64,000 nucleotides of DNA from Glutinoglossum americanum (lineage: Eukaryota > Ascomycota > Geoglossomycetes > Geoglossales > Geoglossaceae). The stretch lies in assembly GCA_020080175.1 (NCBI GenBank), contig JAGHQL010000091.1:1-64000 (forward strand). Reading direction: 5' to 3'. This document shows positions 11,635-23,357 of this stretch, piece after piece. Every line of letters starts with the position of its first letter. Position 1 is the first letter of the stretch. Both the position numbers and the translations under genes were made by a program. The notes below the pieces were generated by a model, which was not told the origin of the DNA, searched no databases, and was given only the letters and a program-made list of their open reading frames with translations.

Positions 11635-12441
11635 TTCAGAGCTTACACTCTCTCAAAAAGCTTTGGGTTTCCAAAGTTTGGGGTAAGCTCATATGACTTG
11701 CATGACAGATAATCCCATAGCACTCATAGATAGGGATGTGAAAACAACGTTAAGTGAGGGGCCACCACTAATAATCCAGTAGGTTTGCTGTACAATTGTG
11801 AATATGTCGAGAGAGTTCTGACCTCGGAGCGATCAGAAGCACTCGGTAGCGGTTCGTGGAAGTACCCTCGGAGAGTTCCGTAGAATTGCCCAGCTATGCT
11901 CAAAGGCCGATATCCTCTAGAGCTAATCTCGGCGACGGATCGCTGCCACGCAGAAGGTCGCTATATTTATATCCGATAGATGACAGTGAAATAAGAGTAG
12001 CAGTGATGCCATCCGATGTGGTCGGTGTAGAAGTGTGTCCGTGCTCAGTGAGTGGATCGCGTGGTGGGGGTTGGCACTTCGACGTAATCGTTAGGCGGGA
12101 AAGTAGCTCAATTTCACCACAGCCAGAATGTCATAAATTTGCATGACTTTGCGGAAGGCGTCGGGAGACGGCCAGTGCGACACAGATATAACCCAATCAC
12201 GATGCGTAAAAAAGTTGAATAAGTGTTAGAGCCGAAGCCCACATGAATTGGTGTAACCCACCTGTCTTGAGTTCATATGCTGTGCTACCTCGAATCTTAA
12301 GGGCGTTAATTTACTGCATGCAAACCGAAACAGTTCTCTTATCCCGTACACTATACTATAACATTACGGATATAGACCCAGGTGCCGGGGAAAACTTCTG
12401 TGGCGCAAAACACACAAGGATTAGAGACGATTTTATTTACA
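11635..12441. other. SNF1 upstream region
   Basis: These 800 bp lie between the SNF1 start and the 3' end of the next minus-strand gene. They are expected to hold the SNF1 promoter and 5' leader. The open frames here lack coding character. Confidence 0.55.
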
Positions 12442-13258
12442 CTATCGAGCCGAAGCCTCTTCGCGTCGGAGTCTCTCCACGAGCTTCTCCAGTAAAAATG
12501 GAGTGAGTCCTAGGCTATCGATGGGTTAACAATAAGTTCGTAGACATGGGAACATGAATATTCGGAATTACTTACATTCCCTCCCTCGTGATAATCCTAT
12601 ATGTTCCACTCGGCTGATATCTTCCGTTGTTGTCCACGAGATTGCCCTTCCCATCTACCTCAACGCTACCAAATATATCTTCCGGCCATGCAATCCGCCC
12701 ATAATCTGGCGGGTTCCTAGCGTCACTAACATGCACCCATCCACCGACACCTCCCCCACCAGCACCGCCCTGAGCACTGGCTCCTCCAGCGCCACCTCCA
12801 CCTGCTCCTCCCCCTCCACCCGTAGCACCACGCCGTCTCTTGTTCTGCTGTTGAGGAAAGAAGGCACCCCCAGAGCCCAGGCTCGAGCCCGCTTGCGAAG
12901 CCATGGCCTGGGCCTGGGAAATCACTTGAGGATCACTGTGCGCATGTCGGGATAAAACCTCCTGCAGTATAGACAAGAACTTAGGGTTTTCGGTGAATGA
13001 GTCAGTTGTTGGTGGCAACTTTGTCGTGGTGCCAATGGCTAGATCTGGAGTGGGTGGTTCAGAAGAGAGTAAAGTGAGGACATGTGAAGAATCCAGAGAT
13101 CGCGGATCAGGAAAGACATACTGATTGGATTGTCAGCTATGCACAGGGCGTTTGGCTTGGTGTCTCACAATATGTGGATTCGATTGGAGCGTTGACAAGG
13201 TTCGAGAGAAAAAGCATGGCGCTCTCCACACAGCACGGCAAGGGTGGAAAGCAAACAT
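12442..13258 (-). CDS. Predicted mitochondrial protein of unknown function with Gly-rich insert
   Basis: Exons 13258-13169, 13120-12576 and 12514-12442 give 235 residues. The N-terminus (MFAFHPCRAVWRAPCFFSR) is basic, hydroxylated and free of acids, like a mitochondrial presequence. A helical TENPKFLSILQEVLSRHAH segment follows, then a KRRR patch, a Gly/Ala-rich linker of about 35 residues, and a C-terminal domain with WVHVSDARNPPDYGRI, WPEDIFGSVEV and GRYQPSGTYRI. The sequence finishes GILGLTPFLLEKLVERL. From memory it looks like a conserved ascomycete protein without assigned function. The exon 2 and 3 join (GGA-AT to C-CTA) restores GILGL. The mitochondrial location is predicted only. Confidence 0.72.
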
Positions 13259-14429
13259 TAGAAACGCGCAATGTAGTGTGAAGACGACTGACCCAGCCTA
13301 GATCCTTTCTGTTCCGCCAGGACAATAAAGGGGATGGGCTGCGTGATGATCACAGAGCAATGAAGGCCAATTAGAGCATGCATCGGAGGTTGACCCGGGA
13401 GTTGTTGTCTTGGTTGGGACGAAACGACTGGGGTAAAGCAGCATCCCAGCACTTATCGAGAAGCGACGCACTCAATGGCGCTGTAGAACAGCAACTACTG
13501 AGCAGCTTTCCCCGCCTGCTGAGCTTTCCCGAAGCGCTCGAATTACAATAGAGAGCCCGCCATAGATCTCGTAAAAACTAGGTTGAGGTCCCAGATTGTT
13601 TTTGATCCTCATCTCAGGTCGATCCTATTGGTCGGGATATGCCGCATAATACGTCATAGGTACCAACAATGCCTCTGGAAATCGCAAAACACGAGGTGGA
13701 GGTGAGGCGGAGGTGAGGTGGAGGCGAGCAGCCATGCAATCACGACCTTGTTCCTAGAAGATTTCGTGGAACCCGCTTCCTTTCTGAACTCCCCCGGCGA
13801 AGGAGTGGAAGGAGAGAGAGAGAGTAATGGGACTGTAGAGAGGAGGCGGCTACCAGCCAGCGATTGGAGAAACTTATAGCCAACTCCTTTTGGCGCGAGT
13901 CTTGTATGGAATTGTTCTTATTTTTTATTTTATTTTTGTTTTTTAAAAAAGAAACTTCATTCTAGGGTCCCTTTCCCTATCGGGTTGGGAGAGCCGAGGG
14001 AGTTTTTGCGCTGATACGAACGTATATGCATGCAAAGTAAACGGCGAGCTTGCAGAGGATATTCACCTAGACTGGCTAGATCAATTAAACCGACCTGCCC
14101 CACTCTCCTACACATATACATATTGGTTTTGCTACAAAGGATTACGCTAGGTTGTAAAGATTTTCGGCCAATTTTTGCTGTGAGATGGGAAGGGTCCTTG
14201 TTAGGTATGCGGTGAGGAGGCGGGGTCTTGTGATGGCGTATATATGTAAGGGGCTCTGGTGATAAGGGTGGTGTTTCTGAGTAGCCTACCAGTGTATCAT
14301 GGCAGAGTCATTTAGGAGTATATCTATAAGCTTGAATTATTTTTTGACTGGGGAGGCTGACTGTAAGAATACATGCTATACGAATACTCCCTTGGGCGCC
14401 GAACACCCACCCTGAGGCGCCAAACCTCA
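13259..14429. other. Intergenic
   Basis: This stretch is the upstream region of the gene starting at 13258 and the 3' flank of the MGR3-like gene. A short GAGGTGGAGGTGAGGC-like purine repeat sits near 13695-13725 and an AT-rich patch near 13920. No gene was found. Confidence 0.55.
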
Positions 14430-15845
14430 TCACGGCTTTGCCCCCTCCGCATTGCTATCTAACCTCCTCACCGCCGCCCCTGCCATCTGCATTCCCTCCT
14501 CAAACCCTAATCTTTCTGCCATCCCCCTTGCACCCACGTACCTCCGTCTCGCCTCATCTAGATCCCCGCTCTGCTCTGCAATATCGCCGAGATTGTAGGT
14601 CGTGACTACGCAGGCGACGGAGCACTCGTCGGTCTGCTTACCTGGGGGGATTTGGGAAGCAAGAGTAAGGGCTTTGAGAGCCCAGGAGCGGGCGGAGATC
14701 AGGTTGACGGAGGGGTCGGAGGGAGGGTTGGGGGCTTGGAGATGTTGCTGAGCGAGGGAGGAGGAGAGGTTGTTCACTATAAGGGGAGGGAGTTAGGGGT
14801 TTTCTAGGGGAGAAGATTAGGAGATGGGCTTACTGAGAACGACAGTATGGCAATCGCTTGTTGGTGAGAAAGCTAGAGATTGGAGGAAAAGCGGTGCAGC
14901 GAGGAAATGCTGATCTTTTGATACGTAGTGGTGTCCCAGTGCTGTGCGATATACCGCCCAAATGATCAGCTGGGCCGTGCTTCGCGTTAGCGGGTGGAAC
15001 GAGGAAAGCCCTTACCCTCCAGCGATCCTCCAAACTCTTCATCCGTCAGCCAATCACCCTCTCCCTCCTTGATGCCCTCTTCCTCCCTTCGCTTCTTCTC
15101 CTTTAATGCAGTCTCTACAGCCCACACCAATCTCTCTTCCGCAGTCTCTTTATCCTGGACGTAATAATTCGCATACAGATCTCCCAGCTTAACGCTAATA
15201 CTAATCGCCTTCCCCAAAACCCTTGTTCGCTTCCCTTCATTCCCCGGCTTGGATCCCAGCAGTTCGATCCACTTTAGACAATCGCCCCGGACGATTTCCA
15301 GTACCTCGATGGCCTTATCGTATTGATTGATTATTTCCATGAGGGCTGAAACTTGGATTTTCACACCCAGAATCTCTTCGGAGAAGGGGTCCATGCCGAT
15401 TTCGTCGGCGATGGCGAGGGCTTGTTTGTAGTATTTCAGGGCATCTTTGGGGGAGAGTGAGATGTTGGTGTAGTAGAGGGCACGACGGAGGGGTTTGGCG
15501 ACTTGTTCGGGGAAGGGTTGGAAAACGCCGACGAAGTAGGTTTGATAGACGTAATTAGCGTAGATCAAGGCACCTACGCCGGAGAGGATGCTATTCAGGC
15601 AAAGTTAGTGGGATTGAAACCAGAAATAGTACTAGTTGGACGTTGTACCAGAAGGTGGCCAGTGAGACTGAGAACGGGTGCTTGTTAAATAGTTGGCGCG
15701 CTGCTTCCCGTGTTGTGTACTGCCGAGCGCCATGCCATCTTTGCCGGTGCGCTGCATTGGGTACTGGAGGTTTTATGTGGGATAGTGATGGGTGATATTG
15801 AGGAACTGCGCGCCGGTAGGTTCTTAGGAAAGCCCTACCGAACAT
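14430..15845 (-). CDS. MGR3-like mitochondrial TPR protein (i-AAA protease adaptor family)
   Basis: Four exons: 15845-15649, 15590-15016, 14941-14834 and 14776-14430, giving 408 residues. Yeast Mgr3, with Mgr1, recruits substrates to the inner-membrane i-AAA protease Yme1. Seen here: an Arg/Ser-rich presequence, then one transmembrane helix around the exon 1/2 junction (SVSLATFCILSGVGALIYANY). Tetratricopeptide-like helices follow: LRRALYYTNISLSPKDALKY, ALAIADEIGMDPFSEEILG, KRTRVLGKAISISVKLG, then in the last exon MNNLSSSLAQQ and TYNLGDIAEQSGDLDEARRR. The small exon 3 carries the repeat around ALGHHYVSKDQH. All joins keep the frame. The family assignment rests on the overall order of motifs. 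It is divergent from the SRAP gene, with 236 bp between starts. Confidence 0.85.
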
Positions 15846-16081
15846 TTTCTTGGACGAGACTGCAAATCCAGATATCTGAATAGAGCTGGTTGGCTTGTGA
15901 TGCCGCTAGTATTCTTTCATTTGGGCGAGTTGGGTGCCAGAATGCCGGATTCCTAGGTAAGTAAGATGAGGTGGTAGTTTTTTGTTGCCCTGGCTGTTGC
16001 ATCCCCGTATTCGGTTTTTATTTATGACGTCCCTGGCTTTGCTCAAACCATATCGATAATAACCCTGGCATATCACTCAAC

Positions 16082-17512
16082 ATGTGCGGACGTTATGTTC
16101 TGGCTCTAGTAAGTGTAGATTTTGTTTCCCCCCTCATGAGCTATTTAGCATGCTAATTTTGTCGTCAGCGGCCCGCGGAAGTTCGCCAGCAACTCGAAGA
16201 CTCTGGGATGCCTGTGGATGAGGCGCCAGAGGATGATGCCGTACGACAGAGCTATAATATCGCACCGGGCTACTACGAGCTAGTTTATCGAGCTGATGTA
16301 CCGGATTGGGGTGCCGGAGGAAAGCATCACAGTGAGGGTGGTGAGGCCCTAGGACCTGATCCTAAGAAGGTGAAGGAGAAAGGGGATGAGAGAGCTGAGG
16401 AGGATAAGGAAGCTGTGAAAGGGACGAAATACAAACTGCAAGCAATGAAATGGGGTTGGTGGCGTTCAGCTTTTATTACTTTTCTAACTTCCTACCTAAG
16501 TCCATCCAAGCTCACGCAGTTATTATGTAGGTCTAATCCCATTCTGGACCAAACGGAGCCCAGACTATAGTTCCATGCTGAGGACCATCAACTGCCGTGA
16601 CGACTCACTGGCCGAGAACCGCGGCATGTGGACGACTATGAAACAGAGGAAACGCTGTATTGTTATTTGTCAGGGTTTCTACGAGTGGCTGAAGAAGAAC
16701 GGGGGGAAGGAGAGGATCCCATATTATGTTAAGCGTAAAGATGGACAACTGATGTGCTTCGCGGGACTATGGGATTGCGTGCAATACGAAGGTATGTGTG
16801 CGCATTGCCGCATCAATCGCACCGTATCCCTGCTTCACAGAGTAGCGGCATTGACAGCCCCGCCTTAGGCTCCTCCGAAAAGCTTTATACCTACACAATA
16901 ATAACTACATCTCCCTCCCCTCAACTAAAGTTCCTCCACGACCGCATGCCTGTAATCTTCACACCAAACTCCCCCTCCATCCTTACTTGGCTCGACCCAA
17001 ACCGCACCACCTGGACCAAAGAACTCCAATCTCTGCTCCAACCTTACGACGGCGAGCTAGAGACCTACGCTGTTAGCAAGGACGTTGGGAAAGTAGGGAA
17101 TAATTCTCCGTCGTTTGTGGTACCGGTTGCGAGCGTAGAGAATAAGGGAAATATTAGGAACTTTTTTAAGAATGCGGGGAAGGAAAAGGAAGGAGTCAAA
17201 AAGGAGGAGGAAGATGTGAAGAAGGGTATCGATGAAATGGCCTCGAAACACGAGCTCATTACTCTCCAAGAGCCCCCGGGGACCACCCCTCCCCCGCCAG
17301 AACCCGCCACCCCATCCCGCAAACGCCCACAGCCCTCCTCCCCCTCCTCCCTCTCCTTAAAAAAACACCAGAAACCCTCCCCCACCGAGCCTATCCGTAA
17401 ATCGCCCCGGAAACCCCGAAGCGCAACTAGCAACAACACAGCTAAGAAATCCGCATCAGCTGCTGGGAAGGGTGATGGGGGGAGTCAGAAGATCACGAGT
17501 TTTTTTGGGTAA
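16082..17512 (+). CDS. SRAP-domain (HMCES/YedK-type) abasic-site DNA-protein crosslink protein with PIP box
   Basis: Four exons: 16082-16108, 16169-16454, 16531-16791 and 16869-17512, giving 405 residues. SRAP proteins crosslink to abasic sites in single-stranded DNA through Cys2 and shield them at forks. All catalytic elements are visible: MCGRYVLAL with Cys2, the YNIAPG Asn, WGLIPFWTK, RCIVICQGFYEW with the Glu, and HDRMPVIF with the His. The first exon is only nine codons, so the catalytic Cys depends on it. An acidic/basic insert of about 55 residues interrupts the N-terminal half. The C-terminal tail is disordered and basic and ends in QKITSFFG, a canonical PCNA-interacting PIP box at residues 398-404. 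GNIRNFF further upstream is a PIP-like partial match. Intron 2 uses a weak donor (GTTGGT). Confidence 0.93.
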
Positions 17513-18085
17513 GGGGCTCGCCGTCCCTACTCCACGCGAAGCAAAAAAAGGTTTGGATTTTCGCATCCTACATCCTTCCTTACCGTAATCTCATTTACTT
17601 ATTTATCTATTAATACTCGTCATTTTACGATTCCTATCTAAATTTTCTATCTAATTTTTTTTTTACGGTTTTGGCGTGGTTCGAACTCTTGACGTGCCGG
17701 GACAACTTTGTGTGTTTTCCTGCGTCAGGACGACTCGCACTAGGTTGCCGCCGGGTTGGGGTTGAGGTGCGTTAGCTTGAGTTATGTGTGTGTGGATGGG
17801 TGTGGGCATTTTGAAGGAGGGGGTTCTCCTGACGGTGTGGTCTCACCGGTGGGGTGCTAGCAACTAACGATCGAGTTTTCGAGGGGGCCCTTGACTGGAT
17901 GGCCGGTGTGGAGGCAACGGTGCTCTACTTGCGGCGTTTCCCCAGAAAACTGGAAGTGACCACAGAAATTATCATGACAGGATGCGTGGGAACTTATGTC
18001 GATACCGCTCTATTATCGCGGTTTGCGGTTATTAATATTATTCAAGAGCCTGGGAGTCTGATCGAATAGAGGGAAAATGGCCTCG
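17513..18085. other. Intergenic between SRAP gene and hypothetical gene
   Basis: A convergent 3' flank with AT-rich runs near 17580-17670. No gene was found. Confidence 0.5.
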
Positions 18086-18848
18086 TTAGAGCTCCACCCC
18101 TAATTCCAACCCCTCCTGTCCACTGCCAGCGCCACATTCCCACGCACTCCCGATATCACTTTGATAGACATCATAAAATAATGTTAAAACTAAGGGCTGC
18201 GTTTCCAATTCCTCGCTAGACAACAATTGCCAGGTCTCAAGTATCTCCAATGTTTCCCACGGGATATCAGCTTCGGGCCAAAAAACCCTCAAGTCCGCTC
18301 CCCCTGATAGGCGCAACCTCCCTCGGATAATCTCTCACGAAACCCAGCGTTGTCTGAGGTTCGGCATCCAAAACTAGCCGGGGTCGTGCACGATGGGCTA
18401 GACCATCATCTAGCTGCTTTGGTATGTCGTAGACTAGGATATGTAGATGCGTACCTGGGCTGAGGGGGCATGGAACTGGCGACTGGAGGCTATCGAGGCT
18501 GAAATCCGAGCTAGCTTCACCACCAACAGTATTGTAATTTGCGCCATCTATTTTTTTGAGAGCAATAGAGCTCAAAATAGAGGTCTAACACCTGGCCATC
18601 GCATATCGCCCGCTGAAACAAGGCCCAGGAAGGTGAGAGCACCTGCCCAATGTCATTTTTCGAGAGAGGTTTCGTTATATTGATAGAGATATCTGGGCGG
18701 GCTCGAAAGATAGATTTCAGGAGATCACAAAGTTCCTAAAGACCGAAGGTAGTGCTGTTAGCCCTAATATAGCTAGTCGTGCACCAGGGGCACCTCTCCA
18801 CACCTCAAATCCGGTTGACGCAGGAACTAAAATTGGAGCTGACGACAT
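18086..18848 (-). CDS. Hypothetical protein, five-exon model with very short introns
   Basis: I do not recognise this gene. A consistent model is exons 18848-18804, 18735-18592, 18547-18455, 18413-18344 and 18303-18086, giving 189 residues. Support is the coding character of the pieces: ELCDLLKSIFRARPDISINI, SWALFQRAICDGQ, a hydrophobic ITILLVVKLARI, HRARPRLVLDAEPQTTLG, and RVFWPEADIPWETLEILETW. Introns 2-4 would be 44, 41 and 40 nt, shorter than nearly all others in the window. An alternative is a frameshift in a GAGAGA run near 18332, which would join TTLGFVRE to IIRGRLRLSGGADLRV and make this a pseudogene. It lies tail-to-tail with the SRAP gene. No function can be assigned. Confidence 0.45.
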
Positions 18849-19270
18849 ATCGTTCCGGCTGTGACCCGCGGGGTTCGGTTTGTGACTACACGGATTAATG
18901 ACGTTAGAAAATTGCGGTCGCAATGCGAGAAGACCTGGCTCCTGTCCTAGCAAAGTGGACTCGAATTAGAACCCAATAGGGAATCCGGATATAGTCGCCC
19001 TATACATCGCGTACCTTTAGAATGGGTGTGGAACCTGGTGTATCCACTGCAACCGCCGCTGAAGCTGGAACGACAAACGGTGAGACTACTTGAGGCTTGA
19101 GATGAAGGGGACTGGTGAAGGCTGCGACTGACGCATGAACAGTGAATGGGCGGGTAGGGCGAGAGGGGGGCTGTCCTGAGAGGACAGCTAGGAAGGCCTT
19201 TTAGAGTTGTGGCAGAGTTGATATTAGCAGACTTAAAGTGAAGGAAATCTAAAACAGTGAATTCTAATGA
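18849..19270. other. Intergenic
   Basis: A short stretch between the hypothetical gene and the 3' end of the dienoyl-CoA isomerase gene. The frame upstream of 18848 stays open for about 35 codons without an ATG, so the first exon of the hypothetical gene could be longer. Confidence 0.45.
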
Positions 19271-20307
19271 TTATAGTTTCTCAAAAGTTGGTGTCCTTCT
19301 CTGCAATGCCGAGAGCATGGCGCTGCTCAAGTCCTTACTCTGCAATGCTCCACTATTCCAAACGCTCGTATATCTCAGCCCATCCGCGACTGTATGATCG
19401 CGACTCCAATTCAGCAACTCCTTCGTGCCCTGCACCGCGACGGGGCTCTTCCCCGCAATCGATGCGGCAAGCTTCAACCCTTCCTTCACAGCTTCATCCT
19501 TGTTCCCATAGACGCCACTTATGAAACCAACACGCAGGGCCTCGTCGGCGCCGAACGGCCGTGCGCTAAGACAAACATCTTTAACCCAGGAGAAGGAACT
19601 GACGATCTTGGGGAGCCGTGAGAGTGTGCCGATGTCCGCAGCGAGGCCGTTGTCAACCTCCTTGACAGCGAAACGCGTGTTGCTAGCACAGAGGCGGATA
19701 TCAGCTGCGGTGCAAATATCGATGGCAAGGCCGAGTGAATAACCATGGAGGACGATGATGACCGCTATTATTCCGAAAAGGGGGGTGAGTCAATCATTCC
19801 GCTTTCAACCCATACCATTACATCAGCGAATACATACGCTTCTCGCACTTCTCAATGCTTGATACGCAGTCTTGAAATTCGAGGATATGCCGACGCAGTG
19901 CCGTTGCGGCTCGCGCAGGGTCTTTTCCACCAATTTTGGAGAGGGGGCCAGAGCTAGTGGCGGCCTCAACGTCGAGGCCAGCGGAGAACGCCTTTTCGCC
20001 AGCGCCTGTAAGAAGAATGGCGCGGACGGCGGGGTCGATGGAGAGGCGGTCGAATATCGCTTTCAGTTCAACCCACATACTGTATTGCCGGAGGTAAGCG
20101 AGTTGTCCAGGTACGAATTGAGGTTACAGGACTCATTATAATAGCATAAAAGACCTTTTTGGTGTGATGGGGGCAGCAAGATATAGGAAAGGTGGCCTAC
20201 GGTTCAAAGAACGCGTTCATCTTCTTTGGACGGTTTATCTCAACATCAACCACATATTCCTGCGGAAAGGTGACGTTGAAGTACTTATACGAGTACGAAG
20301 CCGCCAT
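19271..20307 (-). CDS. Delta3,5-delta2,4-dienoyl-CoA isomerase (ECH1-type enoyl-CoA hydratase/isomerase family)
   Basis: Three exons: 20307-20201, 20079-19838 and 19764-19271, giving 280 residues. The enzyme isomerises 3,5-dienoyl-CoA to 2,4-dienoyl-CoA in the degradation of unsaturated fatty acids. Crotonase-fold features: INRPKKMNAF, an oxyanion-hole loop GAGEKAFSAGLDVEA, and VIIVLHGYSLG. The acidic triad that separates isomerases from hydratases is intact: the Asp of AADIR, the Glu of KEVD and the Asp of GLAADIG. The protein ends FEKL. That resembles but does not match a strict peroxisomal PTS1 (SKL-type), and there is no clear mitochondrial presequence, so the compartment is uncertain. 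It is divergent from the SH3 gene with about 350 bp between starts. Confidence 0.92.
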
Positions 20308-20657
20308 TTTTTTGGTGACTAGTGTACTTCGCGAGCAGCAATTTAGTTGCTCTTGAGGATAGGTCAGATGTATTTCTCCGGGTTTGTTGGATTGAAATAC
20401 CGTTTAAGGGCTACATGATTGTCAATGTACTTACTCCTTGAGCCTCGGTTCAAATGCTCGCAGGGTAGTTGCCCCACGTTGAAGTTTTAGCCTCTTGCCC
20501 CTGTGGCGTGAATGTGGCGTAGCAGGTCCTCATCGCGTTGTGTTAAAATTAAACTTCCGAACTTGACTTTGTAGATTACATGTACATACGTGGACACCGG
20601 AACACAGTAACATCTCTACCTCGCAGAAAACTAGGAATGGAAGAAGTCGTAGTTGTC

Positions 20658-21472
20658 ATGGCCAATCGGTCCTTGCGTACTATTCGGAGTGTTCGTCCCG
20701 TTAATTCTCTACCTTACCAGATATAGCTACTAACTTGCTTCGCTCAACACAAGGAACTTGAATACTTGACAGATTTGTCCATCATCACGTCTCAGGAACT
20801 CACACATATTCTCTCGCTTCTCCCAAAAGAAACTCCACTCCGTGCTCCCATCAACAATGGCACGTCTGTGGCAACACCCGACTTGTCGCCTCCAACGCCT
20901 GTGAAACAGATTGCCGACACGAACTTGAACGAGAAACGGGAAAGCTCCTACGCTCAGACTGCATCTCCGGTGCCTCCTCCACCACCCGCATATACGTCGA
21001 CCGCGGGGGGTCCGCCGCCTCTTGCCACCGCCTCCGCTCTCTACGCATTTAACCCTATTGACCCTGGCGATCTTGCTATGCTTCCTAACGATCGGATCTC
21101 GGTCCTGGAGTACACTAATGCTGAGTGGTGGAAGGGCCGTAATGAGCGTACCGGAATAGAAGGCGTCTTCCCCCGTAGTTATGTCAATGTGGTTGAGGAG
21201 AAGCATGTCGGAGAGAAGCATACTTCGGCTCCGGCAAACAACTATGGGAATATGCCACTGGAGGTTAGTCAAGGTGGTCCACCCCCAGCCCAAGAAGATG
21301 GGAAGCAGAGCAAACTTGGGGAAACCGGCAAGAAATTCGGAAAGAAAATGGGAAATGCTGCGATCTTTGGTGCAGTAGGTGCTCTCTGCCAGGTTATGGG
21401 CCGGTTTGGAAATGCTAATATTAGTCCAAGGGTGCTACCATCGGGTCGAACATCGTTAACAGCATTTTCTAG
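20658..21472 (+). CDS. LSB1/PIN3-type SH3-domain protein
   Basis: Three exons: 20658-20690, 20754-21374 and 21431-21472, giving 231 residues. An in-frame ATG at 20637 would add seven. I prefer 20658 because the family begins with an NRSLxxIRxELEFL-like helix, seen here as ANRSLRTIRSELEYL across intron 1. A PPPPPAY proline motif precedes one SH3 domain (ALYAFNPIDPGDLAML, EWWKGRN, GVFPRSYV). The C-terminus, completed by exon 3, reads GNAAIFGAGATIGSNIVNSIF, a conserved family end. Yeast Lsb1 and Pin3 bind the WASP homologue Las17, regulate actin assembly and influence prion stability. Intron 1 has a clean CTAAC branch motif. Confidence 0.88.
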
Positions 21473-23357
21473 ATGCCTCTTTCGATGACCTCATCCTTCC
21501 TGCTTTGCTTGCTTGTATCTGTTTGTTATGTTAGAGATTTGGCGCATTTTTTGTTAACTTGCTGGGTCGGGTGGGCGGAAATTTCTTTTCTTTTTCGGTA
21601 ATAGCATATTATGGTCAAAATAACGTTCGAAATCAACCTCCAGTTTCCTTTGCCCGTGCAGCGTAATGACCCTTGTCGGAGTACTTTGTAGCGGCAGTGC
21701 CTGGCAGGGGGCCGAGGTGATGCCGTGTTAGGTCGATGGGTTAGGTTAACGTGCTTCAGTGCAGATGAGCCTCGAGGGAAGAAGAAGCATCTCATCAACA
21801 GGGTCATAAGGCTCATAGCCTTCGCCCTCTACCCTGCCTTCTTGGACAATGGTAACTCCGCAATTCTACCGTGACAGTGTGGCTTCCTTAATCATGAGCC
21901 TTCACGTGGTAGGCGCTGGTCTAACGGCAAAGCAGTGGTGCGGCAGCGGCGGTGTCGAGGTATCTGGCAGATTGACAAATGGTAGCTAATCGTATTTGTG
22001 ATAGTTTGGGAATTAGCGGGGAGGAGTCTCGGAACCTCCCAAAGAGAGGCAAAGGGTCACGCTGGGGTCTATATCAGGAAGGAGGGGGATCCGAAAAGAG
22101 GCTATTAGGAAGACAGCCTCCATGAGGTTACCACTGAAGCGGGCGACCATTAGAGATAATGGTGAAGAGAAATCACTTGGAGAGGAGGAGGGGATTGAGG
22201 AAGGCGCCGGGGAGGACCAAGAAGTCCTCGTGGTATATGGATGGTTATCGACAAAAGCCACGTTTGATAATCTCTTGAACACCCTCATTTGTTACGTTTA
22301 CAAAGACTAAGAAGTTGAAAACAGACGTCGTTTGGTAACTATCAATCAACCTTAATCCCTAGTGCGATATAACTCATTCCCCACTGATAGGCCGTGGAAC
22401 TCTCATAAAGGTACCCTGGCTCTTGGATCGTAAGCCCACATAAGGGCGCCGATAGGTGATTAAACATTATTTGTCTTTAGCGGCAACGGTTTCCTGGCTG
22501 GAGACACACCATGTTACCAAGAATGCCGACGATTGCTCACGGCACATCTTGGAGAACCTTCCAATGTGCGGAGCACAAACGATGTGACCTCGCGAGGGCT
22601 CTGGGACCGTCGGATCGTCCGCAGAGCTATTATCGCCCTTTCAGAAAAGTATATGGAACTAGTAAATCCGATCTAGGCGCTCGGAAAAGCTGGTGGATGT
22701 GAGTGGAGGTAAGGCGGAGCTGGTGGGTTGGTGGTGGACATAAAGAACAGAAACGAGCAAGAAGTAAGAGATGGGAGTTTCCTTTCGGGAACTCGTGACT
22801 TCTCAAGGGAAGCAACCTTGCCGTAGCCGCAGCGGAGTGCTATGAAGGGCACGTCACAAAAGCCCACTTCGTCTCCGTCCTCGCTTCTTTCTTTCTTCTC
22901 CCACAAACACCTCCTCATCTACTCCGGATACATACTGGGTAGACGTGATTTCAACCCCAATTTCCTCCTCTGATAACAGTTGCTCTCATCTGTAAGACAA
23001 CTTTTCCCTCTTGAATGCTTTTTACTTTTTCGGTGATGCGTCTGTTCTTGTGAAGACTAAACTTCATCAAACTCGCTGCAATATCGTAACGACTAACCGA
23101 CTTAGGATCAGATTGTATCATTAGCGATAGCTAAAGTCCTTATCTAGGTAAGCAGCCTCTGAAACCCATCCGTGGCTAGAGTTGCTTGCCCTTCTTTATT
23201 GTGATCTCCTTGGGCAAACTTCAAGCAACCTACGATTACCATCCTATAACAATGGAGGCCTGGATACCCCGGCAAAGATAGTGAGAGATGAAAGAAGTGC
23301 TAACTGACTTAACTGCTTAGAGGTACACTCGAAAACAAAACGGATTACCCGTCCAAA
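21473..23357. other. Gene-free stretch upstream of the zinc-knuckle gene
   Basis: Almost 1.9 kb with several short open frames on both strands (for example 22013-22310), none with recognisable protein features. It should hold the promoter of the gene starting at 23358. Confidence 0.5.

Noticed and set aside
17670-17720. GGTTCGAACTC, close to a tRNA B box
   Set aside because: No A box or cloverleaf pairing upstream; the flanks are AT-rich spacer.
22013-22310. Overlapping frames on both strands in the 1.9-kb gap before the zinc-knuckle gene
   Set aside because: Purine/pyrimidine-biased sequence explains both; no motif or splice support.
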